This document shows, piece by piece, positions 21,540 through 32,889 of a stretch of 64,000 nt of DNA. This DNA comes from Lineolata rhizophorae (lineage: Eukaryota > Ascomycota > Dothideomycetes > Lineolatales > Lineolataceae): assembly GCA_010093515.1 (NCBI GenBank), contig MU001670.1, forward strand, positions 393,793 to 457,792. Direction: 5' to 3'. The notes beneath the pieces were generated by a model. That model was not told the DNA's origin and did no database searches. It worked only from the letters and a program-made list of their open reading frames with translations. How positions within the stretch are numbered: position 1 is the first letter of the stretch; every line of letters begins with the position of its first letter. The position numbers were made by a program, and so were the translations under genes.

Positions 21540-23718
21540 TCACGTCCTCGCCACCCACCACAACCTCCTCACCTTCTTCCTAAACCCCACGACCTCCCCC
21601 CTCATCTCCGCGCCCCTGACCCCCTCGGCCAACTCCTCCAACGTCTTACTCGGCAGCCTCCACTCCGCCCCGGCGCCCCCTCCTGCCGCCGCCGCCGGGC
21701 CCTCTGCCGCCGCGGCGTCGGCCAACGGCCGCGGCCGCTGCAGCTCGGGGATCCAGGCCCAGGCGAAGGCGGCGCCGCTGGCCATGACGAAGGCGAAGAT
21801 GACGAGGACCCAGCCGAGCGCGTCGCTGTTGGCGGCGCGGAACGCGGCCCCGCCGCCGATGGTGATGCGCGGCAGGACCGCCTGCACCACGACGGAGCCC
21901 AGCTTGCCGCTGGCGGCCGAGATGCCGTGGCAGGTGCAGCGGTAGCGGGTCGGGAAGATTTCGGCGGGGATCTTGGGAGAGGAAGGGGGGGTTAGTGTGT
22001 TTGTCTGTGTGTGTGTGTGTGTGTGCTGTGCGTGGCGTGGCGTGGCGGGTCGAGTTTTGGAGGTGGGGTGGGCAGTTTTGCGTGGTTGGCGGGTGGATAG
22101 CGCAAGACTTACGATGAAGGTGAGCGTGTTGGGGCCCAGGTTGAAGAACAGCTGACAAAGCGCGTAGAAGACGATGCTCAGCGCGTGCAGGTCTGTCTGG
22201 AAGGCGCGGAAGAAGGTGCCGCCCGTGATGGCGAGCAGGACGCCGAGCCCCAGGAAGCTCCAGACCAGGAATGTCTTCCTCGGCGTGTAGGGGGCTATTT
22301 TGATGAAGATGGCGCTGCCGACGAGGGCGCCGATGCCGATCGTGAGGATGGATTGCTTCGCGTTGGTCATGAGGACCCGGTATATGGGCGGGAAGTCGTC
22401 CGGTCTCCGCATCGAGGTCGGGTCGCTGACCCAGATCGGTACGTCCTCGTCCTGGTATTCCGTGCGATGCGTCGTCCACAGTTTGGCTATCGTCCGCGGA
22501 TTATTGATGCCTAGGCCATAAAAGGCGACGTCCAAGAGAAACCAACAGAGCGATGTGCCTGCGAGGTAACGCCAATTGCCTTCGGTGATGAAATACTGGC
22601 GGATGTCTTGGCGCGAAAACTGCTTCGGCAACGGATCTTCTTGGTTGGCATGGCGCACGCTGGACATTTCGTCCGTCATAGCGGTCATTGCGGGACTTGG
22701 TTGGAGCTCGTGCCCTTCTTCTTCGGAACCAGCTGGAAACGGGTATAAGGAATGGGTGTCGTGGAGGGCTTGCTTTCCCTGATCCTGCACGTCCAGGGTG
22801 AAACGGCCAGGGTCGGTGATCATCCATCGGAAGACGATAGCAATTAGAGCCGGTATCGCACCTACTCCAGCTACCCAACGCCAGTGGATGTCGATGATTC
22901 GTTTGCAGTACGCGACGTTGGTGCTGTCGGCAAAGTCGTACTTGTTGTTCAGCGCGAGAAGGACCCACACACTGACAAGTTGCGCCATCACCTGCCCAAT
23001 AGGCTGGAAAATAAACACACTGGCCATCATCCTGACTCGTGATTGAGTAGGGGCCCACCTACATCTTGTCAGAGGCGGTTCTGCTTGTGTTCGGGGCTCG
23101 CAGTGGGTCCGTGAAGGGGGCCCACACCGAAGGCAGTCCATCTGTTGCTGACTTCAAAACATAGAAACTCGACGAAGATACTCACTCAGCTGTTATGACC
23201 GCGCTCAGTGGATATTCGGCGCCGATGCCTACTCCCATGAAGAAGCGATAGCAAGAAATGGCGGCTATGATTGACATGGTCCCTTCAAATCCATTCGAGC
23301 TCGTCGCCACGCCGATGGTGGAACAAATGACGATGACGAGTTCGATGCCGTAGAGGCGAGTGCGGCCGTACTTGTCGGCCAGGAATCCGAAAAGAAGTTG
23401 ACCGAGAATAGATCCGGTGAGGGTGAGAACATTGATGATGCGCTCATTGCCGCCGCCGCTGTTCTCCTCATGCCAATAGACGTAGGCGAGGGCTGGGAGC
23501 ACCACATTGGTCGCGAACAGATTGTACGAATCGGTGAAAAAGCCAGAGCTTGCGACCGCCCACACGAGCCAGTTGAAACCGTTGGCATCGAGCGTGCCGA
23601 CGATGTGGCGCCTTTTCTGGTCCCTGGTCTGCGGGAGTCAGTCGAGCCACTCCCGCTTCGGCAACGAACCTACCCTAAGATGCTTCGCGGTATGGTCAAG
23701 GCGCTCGAAAACCGGCAT
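21540..23718 (-). CDS. PHO84-type inorganic phosphate transporter (MFS)
   Basis: Plasma-membrane proton-coupled phosphate symporter of the major facilitator superfamily (PHS family), about 621 aa. Exons are 23718-23674, 23628-23186, 23058-22113 and 21971-21540, with consistent phases; introns are 45, 127, 141 nt, the last carrying a (CA/GT)n run near 22010. Family marks: ASSGFFTDSYNLFATNVV in TM1, LFGFLADKYGRTRLYG (loop 2-3 motif), CYRFFMGVGIGAEYPLS (TM4 signature), then a long cytoplasmic loop, SLCWFLLDVAFYGLGINN at TM7, FFNLGPNTLTFI and IPAEIFPTRYRCTCHGISAASGK. The start is the ATG of a 15-codon first exon (MPVFERLDHTAKHLR), which is the least certain part. Related proteins import glycerophospho-compounds, so substrate is inferred. 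It is divergent from the 814-aa protein gene. Confidence 0.9.
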
Positions 23719-24986
23719 GAGAGCTTTCGTTAGAGATATAATAGCGGAATGAAGAGCGTATGCCCGGACTTGGATGAGCACTATGATGGTGTGGGAGTGT
23801 GGACAAATATCACAAGGCCAAGACAGCCAGGCAGTCAGTGAAGTACGTGGAATGATAATTTAAAGGAAGGGTTGCGACGGTTCATGGGCAGCCAGGGTTG
23901 ATCTTCTGGCCTCCAGCGAGCCAACCGGTTCGCCGGTCTGGTCTCAGTCAGAGAGGTGCAGTCGCAGAGTTGCCAGAGGTGGACTTGAAAGAGAGAAAGC
24001 CAGTCGTCGGCCGCGGCATTGCAGCGCGAAGATGAGGTTGATACATATGTCGCTACTGTGCAGAGCGTGGCGCGCTTGGGAGACGAGGCGGAGGCTGTGC
24101 GGCCGTCCTGCGGGCGTCTGAGCCCCGCCAGTACGGGTTCTTGGGCGGCCAGGGGCCTGGCAGGCCGACGGTGACTGGTGCAGCGCAGGCGGCCCTCTGC
24201 AGAAGCCATCCGGGGCCAGACACGCGGGGTCTCTCGGAATGACAGGTCGCCTTCTCTGGCGTATGCTGCAGGAACTTATCGCGGGCGCACATTAGTCTGA
24301 AACCGGTTGCGGAAGCTGGAGAACAGGGCGTCCGCGATTCACTTGCTCTGCCCCTGGTGGCATCGCGGGTGCCTCGGGACACGACCTCACCGAAGCAATT
24401 CGATTTCCAGGAAAGGCAAACCAGAAGAAAGCGCTAGACTAGAGGGCGCGCTAGGAGGGGCGAGGACCCATGCTCGGCGCGCCTGGTGGGCACGCACGAG
24501 TGTGAGGAGACGGTGGGGAGTGACGGCCAGACGGGTAAACACCGCGTGCAGCACGACACCGCAAATGCCGCGCCGCCGCGCACGACTGATCTTGCAACTT
24601 TCGCGGCGTGCAGCCGGCGCAAGCCACCGAGGAGGAGCCTGCCCTGCGCGTGACTGCGTCGCGATCCCGATCCCGTCTGCCGCAGGGCGTCCGCGAGGAG
24701 ACGGCGCGGCGACCGGGCTCGAGGCGCGCGACGCTGCCTGCCGGGACGCCGGACCCCGCCTCGCACCCGTCGCCGGCCGGCGCGCTGAGCTCCCGCTCCG
24801 CGCGCACCAGCGTCGCGGACGAGCACACGCAGGCGCCGCTCCATCGCGACCAAGGCCGGCGCCCGCCGCCGTTGACGGCTTGCTACAAAGAGCGCGCCCG
24901 CCCCGCCAGGCTCGACGCCCGGCAGCTGTCCCGCTGCGCACCCGTCCGGCGGCCGAGGGCCAGTCGCCGCGCGCACGTGGGGCTGG
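23719..24986. promoter_or_regulatory. Divergent promoter region of phosphate transporter (-) and unknown gene (+)
   Basis: 1.27 kb. The right half (24400-24986) is very GC-rich with artefactual open frames on both strands. A CACGTGGG E-box lies at 24974-24981. No TATA element is clear. No gene is supported. Confidence 0.5.
24974..24981 (+). promoter_or_regulatory. CACGTGGG E-box, matching the Pho4/NUC-1 consensus
   Basis: The sequence matches the high-affinity site known for yeast Pho4 exactly. It lies 6 bp before the ATG of the unknown 814-aa gene and 1.26 kb from the phosphate transporter start, which is far for a fungal promoter. One site of this length in GC-rich DNA may be chance. Confidence 0.25.
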
Positions 24987-27699
24987 ATGAATTCGCCCGG
25001 CGCCCTCTCCGCAGAGCTACTCGGAGTCGCGGACCACGCCCGCCGCATCCACCAGGCCTTCGCCCAGAACGCCGACGATGCCCGCGTCCGGGCCCTGGAG
25101 CGGCTGGCGCGGTCGCTGATCCGCCTGCTCGACCACGCCCACAGCGTCTGCCTCTGCTTCGCCACCTTCTACCCCGCCGTCTCCAACTGCAAGCGCCTCC
25201 TCAACGGCTGCGATAGCTTCGTCCGCACCTACAGCCAGCTCAAGGACGGCAGCGTGTCCGTCATCTCGACCGCCGACGGCCCGTCCACCAGCCGAGGCCA
25301 GCGCCGCGTCTGGCTGATCAGCCTCAGGACTTTTCACCACTCGTGCGAAGGCCGGAAGCAGGAGCTCGAGGTCGAGTCGTTGAAACTGCTCAAGTTCATC
25401 ATCATCACCGCCGTGTGAGTGTTTGATTTTCCACTCAGCAAAAGCGTCGCCTCTCCTTTTCTTTATTTTATTTTATTTTATTTTTTTATTTGTTTGTTTT
25501 ACACCGATAGCCCCTCGCATTCGGAGCGATTCGATGGATGTTATACCGGAGCGCGGCACTAACTCCCCGAAGGACGCGAAATGTGCCCGAATATGGCCAA
25601 GGCCTCGCGTTGCCGACCGCAGACAATGGCGCGAGCTCGGAATTCAGTCAATACATCCAAGACCTGCTGAAACTCAGATGGCAGTTTGAGCGCGAAAGAA
25701 ATCGTGCCGCAACTCAGCGCCGTCAGCCAAACGTTGACATTCACGCCTTCCAGCTCGAGGACGTCTGGCGAAAGCTCTGCGAACTCGTCGGGCTTAGTCG
25801 GACCACTATGCCGGACTTTTCTGCCTACGAAGTTCTGGAGTCCCCGAGGGAAGCGTACAATGGGATGATCATCAACGTTACCAGCGCCTCCCTGCACAAA
25901 GACTGGCTCCAGGAGCCTATTCCCGAGGAAGGCGGCATTGAAATCCGGGGTCGGCTATCACCACCGAGTCCAGATGATCGACGAGCCTATAGCGTTACCG
26001 ACCGGACGTCTATCTCGGGATATGCGACCTCCTTAACGAGCTATGCGGTAACCTCGGCCGATACTGCCATCACAACCCCAAGTCTTCGAGGGTCAGTTTC
26101 CCATAGTCAACGGGAGCCACTCGAGCCAACGTTCTCTCTCGCGGAGCCTGCTCTAGAGCCGTATCCTGCAGTCATGTAAGATGGATGAGATGCCGGTTAT
26201 CTTGCACGGACGCTGACTCTGCCCAGGTTGATTGATGGAAAGCAGCGCCATAAGCTAGACTGGTATGGTGTAACCCACGAAGACGATGTGAAACAGTGCG
26301 TTATTCGATGGTTCTGTGACAATGAGTCCACGATAATAGAGCATATCGGTTAGCACCCTTCTCGTGGTCGATTCGACTTCTGCTGATATTCATCCCTAGT
26401 TCCGTTCACGGGCCCGTCGATTCCCGGGCAATCGCCACCTTGTATTCCCTACACCTATCATCGGTCGGAACAATGTGAACTCACCGTCCGATTCATGGAG
26501 CCGTATCCTGTGATATTCAAGCGATCTGGTCGGTCCGAACCCCGAAAGCTGGAACCGGAGTACAAATTCACCACGTCAGAGAGCTTTAGGAAGTTCTTAT
26601 CTGAAGTACGCGACATGGATTTAATCGAAATAATCGACTTTGGCAAGATCACGTCGGGCAAAATCTCCGGCATAACGGGCGAATCGACGACGGAGAACAT
26701 TACATTCTGGCGGACGAGGTACGCCGTCGGTGGTTTCTACACAATGTCATTCTACACCAACGGCACGGCAAACGACCACCATCGCTTCGTAGAACTGCAG
26801 GTGTCGTGGTTCAAGAAGGAGCTGAAGTCGGACAAGAAGACCAGGAAGGTTCAGCTCCTTTTCAACGAACCCGCGAAGCGCAAGCGGATGTTCTCCTTCT
26901 CCCATCGCCACCAGCAGTCCTCCGCGGCCGCTTCAGGGACGCAGCGCCTTTCGGTAGGAAGCTTCGAATCGGCGGACAGCTCCAGCAGCGACGAGGCCGT
27001 CGCAGCTCCTCCCGAGGTAGTAGAACGGTTCAAACACCTCGTCATCTCGTTCTCCACCACAGCCGGTACGCCGCCACGCTACGAGCAAAGCCCGCCCTAT
27101 CGACAAGAAAACCAACTGACCCACAATCCCCAGACTACGACCTCTTCCTCACCACCTGGGCGCTCGCCTCCCGCGACCGCGACACCGACCCTTCCGCGAC
27201 CGCAGCCACCACGACCGCCTCCCCCGGCGCCGCGCCCTCCCCCAAACCACCCAGCCAAACCACCACCCCGCCCCGCCGCCGCTCCTCCGCCAGCCCAGCC
27301 ACCCCCTCGCCCTCGCCCGCACCCTCTCTCCACCTGCCCCCGCTCCCGCCCTCCCTCCAACCCGCCACCACCTCCACCACCTCCACCTTCCCTCCGCGCC
27401 TCGCCCCCTCGTCCGCCCCGCAACAGCCATCCCGCCCGGCCGCCGCCGCCGCCGCAGGGGCGTCCTCCCCGCCCAGCAGCCCCGGCCCGCGCACCCTCTC
27501 CGAACAGGTCTGGTCCGGCGCCGCGGCCGCGCTGCCGATTCGCGGGGCGGCGGCGGCGGTGGCGGCGCAGCATGGGGGGCAGAACAGCTTTGCGGCGGGG
27601 GCGGGGGCGCGGGCCGGGCCGGGGGCGGGGGCGAGGCTGCAGAGGGTGGGCTCCGGGCATGGGGTTTCGCAGAATCCGTCGGTGAGGAAGGATGAGTAG
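24987..27699 (+). CDS. Unrecognised 814-aa protein with Pro/Ser-rich C-terminus
   Basis: Not recognised. Exons are 24987-25412, 25511-26175, 26227-26348, 26400-27065 and 27134-27699; all phases agree (introns of 98, 51, 51 and 68 nt). The N-terminal 140 residues look helical (RALERLARSLIRLLDHAHSVC, then ESLKLLKFIIITA), like the helical N-terminal regions of many fungal proteins of unknown role. A more polar stretch follows (residues 143-360). A compact region of about 370-545 has DDVKQCVIRWFCDNESTIIEHI, SEQCELTVRFMEPYPVIF, SFRKFLSEVRDMDLIEIIDF and AVGGFYTMSFYTNG. After a basic segment (KKELKSDKKTRK) and SADSSSSDE, residues 630-760 are Pro/Ser/Ala-rich low complexity. There is no signal peptide or clear membrane span. 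The last intron is inferred because it swaps a Pro/Arg frame for DYDLFLTTWALASRD. The start could lie further upstream. Confidence 0.75.
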
Positions 27700-28957
27700 G
27701 GTGGGTGAGGGCGGCGAGGGAGGGAGGGAGGGGGGGCTGAGATTCGGGAATGTTGGTGTTGGAAAGTTTTTTAATTTTTTTTTCTGGGTTTTTGAGTTTT
27801 GGATTGTGTTTGGTTCGCTTTTAGCGCATGGATTTATGGGGGCATGTTGGGCTTTTTGTGCGTTGGGAAGGGACGTCTAAAAGGATCTTTTGTGTTTTGG
27901 GTGAAATGGTTGCTACGAGCATTTTGTGACATATCAGGGCTAGAATGGCTTTATCTGCATGTTGCAGTCATCATGTTGATATGGGAACGGAACAATGTTG
28001 GTCTTCGCTACTATGTATGTATCTTCTCCCGTGAGTAGACCCGAGGCGGTCACGGTCGTGATGTCAGGCAATATCGCCGCGATAGCAGAGCGTTCCCATG
28101 GAGAAGGCATGCTTTCACATTTAAACTCAGGCTAAAGATGATAGTGATGTCCCATGCACGCGCCCACGAGCAATGTACATACTTATGTAATGCGGACAAG
28201 GGCGGACGGAGAGCACGAGAAACGTGGCGAAGACGACGGACCAGCTGGATGATTCGGTGGAGGATGCGGCCGAGGGCGCAGACCGGGGGTTCGGAACTTG
28301 AGTGGCCGTTGAGCTACGAAATGGCGCAGCGGCCAATTTCGCAGATCCCGACACGCGATGCCAGCCGCGCTCTCCCGCCCTCATCCGCTCGCCGAATTCC
28401 TTTGCGCAACTCAAGAGCCTATTCCGTTCTGCGCTCTTGACAACGTCTTCTTCTTGTCATTCCCTCGACCTCGTTTTGCCCTTCTCGACGGGTTTGGGCT
28501 CCAGACCGCGCTTCCCGACTGCTTCCGAGTCGCCTACCTGTGTGGCTGACCGGACTGCAGCCTGCACCCTTGTTCTTTCCTGCTGCCTGACAGGACCACA
28601 CCCACCCTATCGGCAAGAGCTTATCTTCCGCTGGGTCTCTTGATGCCACGGCGCACAAATCCTATCTACCTCTAGCCAGCTTCGCGCTTCACTGTACCAT
28701 ATCGGACGTTCCGTTTTGCGCCCATCACTCCTCCAGCCCGCGGCTTCCCGGCAACCACGAGCTTTCGACCACGCTTGCCATCCTTACCTCAAAATTCCTC
28801 ACCGGACCCTAGTTCCGCTCTGCTTCCTCGTGCATTCCTTCATACCGCGCCACGTCGCGTGACTCGCTTCCGGACAGTATTGAAGGACGTCTTCGCGCGG
28901 GAAACCGTCCCCCTCACGTTGGAACGAAGGGCGAGGTAGCTCGAAGCGAGCATCACA
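27700..28957. other. Intergenic region, 1.26 kb
   Basis: 3' flank of the unknown gene (G- and T-rich, 27700-28030) and promoter of phosphatidylinositol synthase. The 28430-28880 part is pyrimidine-rich, as in a fungal 5' leader. Open frames here carry no recognisable motif. Confidence 0.5.
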
Positions 28958-29964
28958 ATGGCAGGGAAGGGGAAAACGGCAAATGGCAACGGCGCAGCGC
29001 CCCGACCAAAAATGGCGCCGGCGTCTGAAGGGCCGCAGGAGAACATCTTCATGTTCATCCCGAATCAGATCGGTAGGTTTCTCCTCCTTCCGGGGCACAC
29101 ACGGACCAGCTGAATCTAACACGCGGTTCTCCCACCGCAGGCTATGCGCGCATCGTCCTCGGAGTCGCCTCCCTCTACTACATGCCGCTGCACCCGCGCA
29201 CATGCTCGCTCCTATACGCGACGTCGTGCCTAATGGACGCGCTGGACGGGTGGGCGGCGCGCAAGTACGAGCAAGGCACCAAATTCGGCGCGGTGCTGGA
29301 CATGGTGACGGACCGGTGCACGACGTCGTGCTTGCTCGTTTTCCTCGCCAGCGCCTTCCCGCGCTGGAGCATCGTCTTCCAGGGGCTCATCTCGCTCGAC
29401 TTCGCCTCGCACTACATGCACATGTTCTCGACGCTGACCATGGGCGAGAGCGGCCAGAGCCACAAGAAGGTGGACGAGTCGCGCAGCTGGATTTTGAACC
29501 AGTACTACTCGAAGAAGGTGCTTTTTTCCCGGCTCGCATGTTTCTCCCACGATCACGTCCCGAGCGTTCGCGTTAGCTGACCATCCCTCCTCCTCCTGAT
29601 CCAGTGGGTCCTCTTCGTCTTCTGCGCCCTCAACGAGGCCTTCTTCATCGCCCTCTACCTCCTCTCATTCTCCTCGCCGACCCTCTCGCCAAGCCTCCTC
29701 GCGCCGCCCTCGGCCGCCGGCGCACCCCCGGCCCCCAAGCCCTCCCTCTTCCTCCACCCCTGGTCCGCCGGTGCCATGGAGCTCGCCCGCGCCAACAAGA
29801 TGGACTCCTTCTGGCCCTGGGTCCTCGCCGGCGTCAGCTTCCCCGTCATGGCCGGCAAGCAGATCATCAACGTCGTCCAGCTGGTCAAGGCGTCGAGGTG
29901 GCTGGCCGAGGGCGACGTCGCGGATCGCAAGCGCGCGGGCTTGCCGAGGAAGAAGAGCTCGTAG
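28958..29964 (+). CDS. PIS1: CDP-diacylglycerol--inositol 3-phosphatidyltransferase (phosphatidylinositol synthase)
   Basis: Membrane enzyme of the endoplasmic reticulum that makes phosphatidylinositol and CMP from CDP-diacylglycerol and myo-inositol. Exons are 28958-29072, 29141-29517 and 29605-29964, giving 283 aa. The CDP-alcohol phosphotransferase signature D-G-x2-A-R-x8-G-x3-D-x3-D is complete (D74, G75, A78, R79, G88, D92, D96; LDGWAARKYEQG). Eukaryotic PIS features follow: DFASHYMHMFSTL, SRSWILNQYYSKK and ANKMDSFWPW. Several hydrophobic spans are seen. A Pro/Ala/Ser insertion (about 195-215) lies in a loop near the last spans. A CTAAC branch point sits in intron 1. The start ATG has a good context (cacaATGG). 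Likely a single-copy essential gene. Confidence 0.95.
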
Positions 29965-30976
29965 AGGACTGGGCTGGGGCGGTCTAGCGTGGTGCAGCGT
30001 TGCTTTGACTCTTCTGCGGTGGCGGGCTGGGTTATATAACCGGCTGTGCTTCTTCTTTATTTCTCTTGAAGCCTTTTTTAAGGAGTTCGGGCGCGTTTGT
30101 TGTGCGAAGGGTTTTTGCATTGCTCGATGTCGCCATTTCAAGGTGGGTAATGATTCTAATTTAGCGAGGTTGCGGCACCGCGGGTTTGGAGATTCGGGCC
30201 GAGCTTTTGCGCGCCAGCGCAACCTGCAGCCCTAGGGAGGTAATGCGGGAAATCATGGCGGAGCACATATTGCCGTACCAACACGGTTGATTCAAGACGT
30301 CGGGAACGTTGGCCGGCCCTTGGGTTTGCCTGAGAGCAAGGGCTTATGAGACGGCGAAGTCTCTCAGGGCAGAAGGGCGACTTCTACCAGGAGATATTTC
30401 CTAGACGGCTTTATGGACGAACACGTTACGGTCACAATTCGTGCCGAAAGGCCGTCATTTGTTCAGGAAATAGACAGGGTTTGTTAGGGACCTTGAACGA
30501 GTCCCTTCACCACGGGGTTGTTCCACTAGGATAAGCCTGCGTAGGCTTTTCCACCGGTGATACCTTTCTGTTCGGAGTTGAATTATTCGACATCCCCTCG
30601 CTTCTTTTCTTGTTTTATTCCATTTTGATCTTGTGGCTTTGCCTTCGACAATAATTTTGCCTCACTTTCTTGAGCAGCCCTTTTTGTTTTTAATAGACCA
30701 TTACTTTTGTTCGTTTGGTGTCTAATGGCGAGCTGGGTGAAATTACGTTTTCATCTCCGGCGTCTATGACATCTTTTTTGATGCTTCCCGGGGCTTTTTC
30801 GGGGATGCCTATACAGGGTGAGTCCTGGGGCGATTGGTGTGTTCTGTAGCATAGACTGAGATTCTTAAATTCCCCCCAGTGTACTTTGCCCCCTCTACCA
30901 ATTCTATACAAACTGAAACCCGGGTCCAATGTCCGGGAGGTCTATCTTTAGACTTCACAAAGCAAAATTCTTTCTT
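29965..30976. other. Convergent intergenic region, 1 kb
   Basis: Between the 3' ends of PIS1 (+) and the flavin reductase-like gene (-). T-rich around 30560-30710, compatible with 3' processing signals. Nothing else is seen. Confidence 0.5.
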
Positions 30977-32343
30977 TTAAACTTTGGACTTCGCTAGCTC
31001 TGAGGACGCCATTGCCTCGTCCCATTGTGGTCTTGGAAGTTCCATAGCCTCCGTAATTCGCGTATACGTGATGCCCCCCAAACGGGCCATCGGCTTCAAA
31101 ACCTTACCGACAGCGAAAACTCCAGTTAGCAAGCACACATGGAACTCCCATAACTAGCACCGCGTTCACTCCATTCACACGCCGCACACAGCAACGGGCA
31201 AAACGTACCGTAGGATCAACCAGATTCTTATCCTCATTCAGCGCATCTTCGCGAACCCAGAAGCGCACGCCCTCGACGATGGCGAGGATGCCCGTCTTCT
31301 TGCCGGGCGTGGCGCGGCTCTCGAACTCCCTGGTCTCGACGAGCTTACCCTCGACGGAGAAGATAGACTCGCGGACGCGCGGCGCCTTGACGTCGGTGCA
31401 GGGCGCCGGGTGCAGGCCGGACACGGCGAACTCGGACGTGCCGTAGGGGGCGTTGATGGAGCAGAAGTTGGCCGCTTCGATGTAGTGCTCTGAGATTATG
31501 TTTATGGTACCTGGGGGGGAAGTTAGGCGTTGAGTTGGGTTAGGAATGCTCGGCGCAAAGGGGAAGGAAAAGAAAAGAAAAGAAAAAAAAAAGAACGAAA
31601 GTGGGAAAGTAGAAAGAAAACGCAAAGTGAGCGAGACGGCACGGAACGACGGACATAGACTTACATTCGCCAGATTCGCTCAGGTTGCGGATGCTGTCCT
31701 TGGCCCGGTCGAATCCTCCGGCATAGCCAAGCGTGAACAGCGGCGGATCGTGATTGACAATCTGGAAGTAGCTAAACGGCGCCAGATTGGTCGTGCTCCC
31801 TACACCAATTAATATCGTCTCAGCATGCACTTCATGACTACTCCTATCCAACCGTCACCTCACACGCTCTCCCAGCATGGGCAACGTACCATCCTTACTC
31901 CTCGTGCCAACGAATCCAATTGGCCTCGGAACGATCGCGCTGATCAGCAACTTGTAGTTAAACACGGCCGGCCTGCCCTCTTCGTACGGGTTAATCTCAA
32001 CGTGGTCTTTTTCCAGACAGGCGCCGCCGTCGTTGGCGCCGCCGCCGGGCTGCCAGTCCGGCTTGGGCGTCTTGTGAAAGGTGAGCCTGGCGTCGGTGTT
32101 GAAGTCCGGCCGCAACGCCTCCACGCCCTTGAAGTCCGGGTGCGGGTTGCGCCGCACGAAGGCCTCCGAGTCCATCTTGTCTGGGTTCGACATGGCGGGC
32201 CGTGTGGTGGTGAGGAGGGGTCTGCGCGGCGGGAAGGGCTGCGGTCGTCGTGGAGTGAAGAAGCGATGGGACTGTCCGAGTGTCGCAAGTGCCGTCGGTT
32301 CAGTTGTGCACCGCGGGAGTAAGCCGTTCAGTAATCTGAGCAT
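30977..32343 (-). CDS. Flavin reductase-like FMN-binding split-barrel protein
   Basis: Member of the flavin reductase / DIM6-NTAB group, which bind FMN in a split beta-barrel; the exact reaction is not known for fungal members. Exons are 32343-31890, 31799-31665, 31510-31209 and 31102-30977; phases agree, giving 338 aa. The core shows FNYKLLISAIVPRPIGFVGT, NLAPFSYFQIVNHDPPLF, then SEHYIEAANFCSINAPYG, EFAVSGLHPAP, ESIFSVEGKLVE, TGILAIVEGVRFWVREDAL and LKPMARLGGITY. The first 50 residues are rich in Arg, Leu and Ser/Thr with almost no acids (MLRLLNGLLPRCTTE), like a mitochondrial presequence. Another ATG (MSNPDKMDSEAF, residue 51) would give a cytosolic form. The divergent neighbour is the MetX-like hydrolase, 546 bp away. 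Confidence 0.9.
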
Positions 32344-32889
32344 GGACGGATAGTGAGAGATGTATTGCGGGCCCAGAGAAAGGGCAATGCCGCGCCCAAT
32401 TGCCGTTCACTCGGCCCAAAACAAACAAAGTGCTTCTTTCGGGTAGAAAACCGCCGGTTCAGACTAGAACACAAGCAGTCGGGCGCGGTCTAGAAGACGT
32501 CATTGGGCAGTGGCGTTCAGGTACCCCGGGCCGATCTCGACCGAGGGTGGAATCGGAGATGCTGCGGTGCGGAATCGATTCCAAGAGCTTGTTGAAGTCT
32601 CCAACCGCCGACACTTTATTTCAACCCCCGATCGTACGCACCTGTCCCGACTCCAACCGTTAAAAGATGCCTCATTGAACCGTTTTGAATGCAAGAGCAT
32701 ATGTCACGTTCGTGCGGACGCGCCGCAGCCGATGGAGGGGTAGAGGCGGGGTCCCCGCCGTTGGAAGCTTATCAGGGCTTCCGTCACGAGTGGGGTAGCA
32801 CTATTACGGTAGAACTAGTGCTATTTAAAACAACACAAGTTGTTCACCACAATTGAACGAAAGGCTTCATTTCAAAATCAGATTCAATC
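32344..32889. promoter_or_regulatory. Short divergent promoter, flavin reductase-like (-) / MetX-like hydrolase (+)
   Basis: 546 bp shared by two divergent starts, the shortest such spacer in the window. A run tgctatttaaaac near 32820 is a weak TATA-like element for the plus-strand gene. Confidence 0.5.

Noticed and set aside
24307-25216. Long plus-strand frames before and over the first exon of the 814-aa protein
   Set aside because: Basic/Pro/Ala-rich composition typical of GC-rich non-coding frames; no motif.
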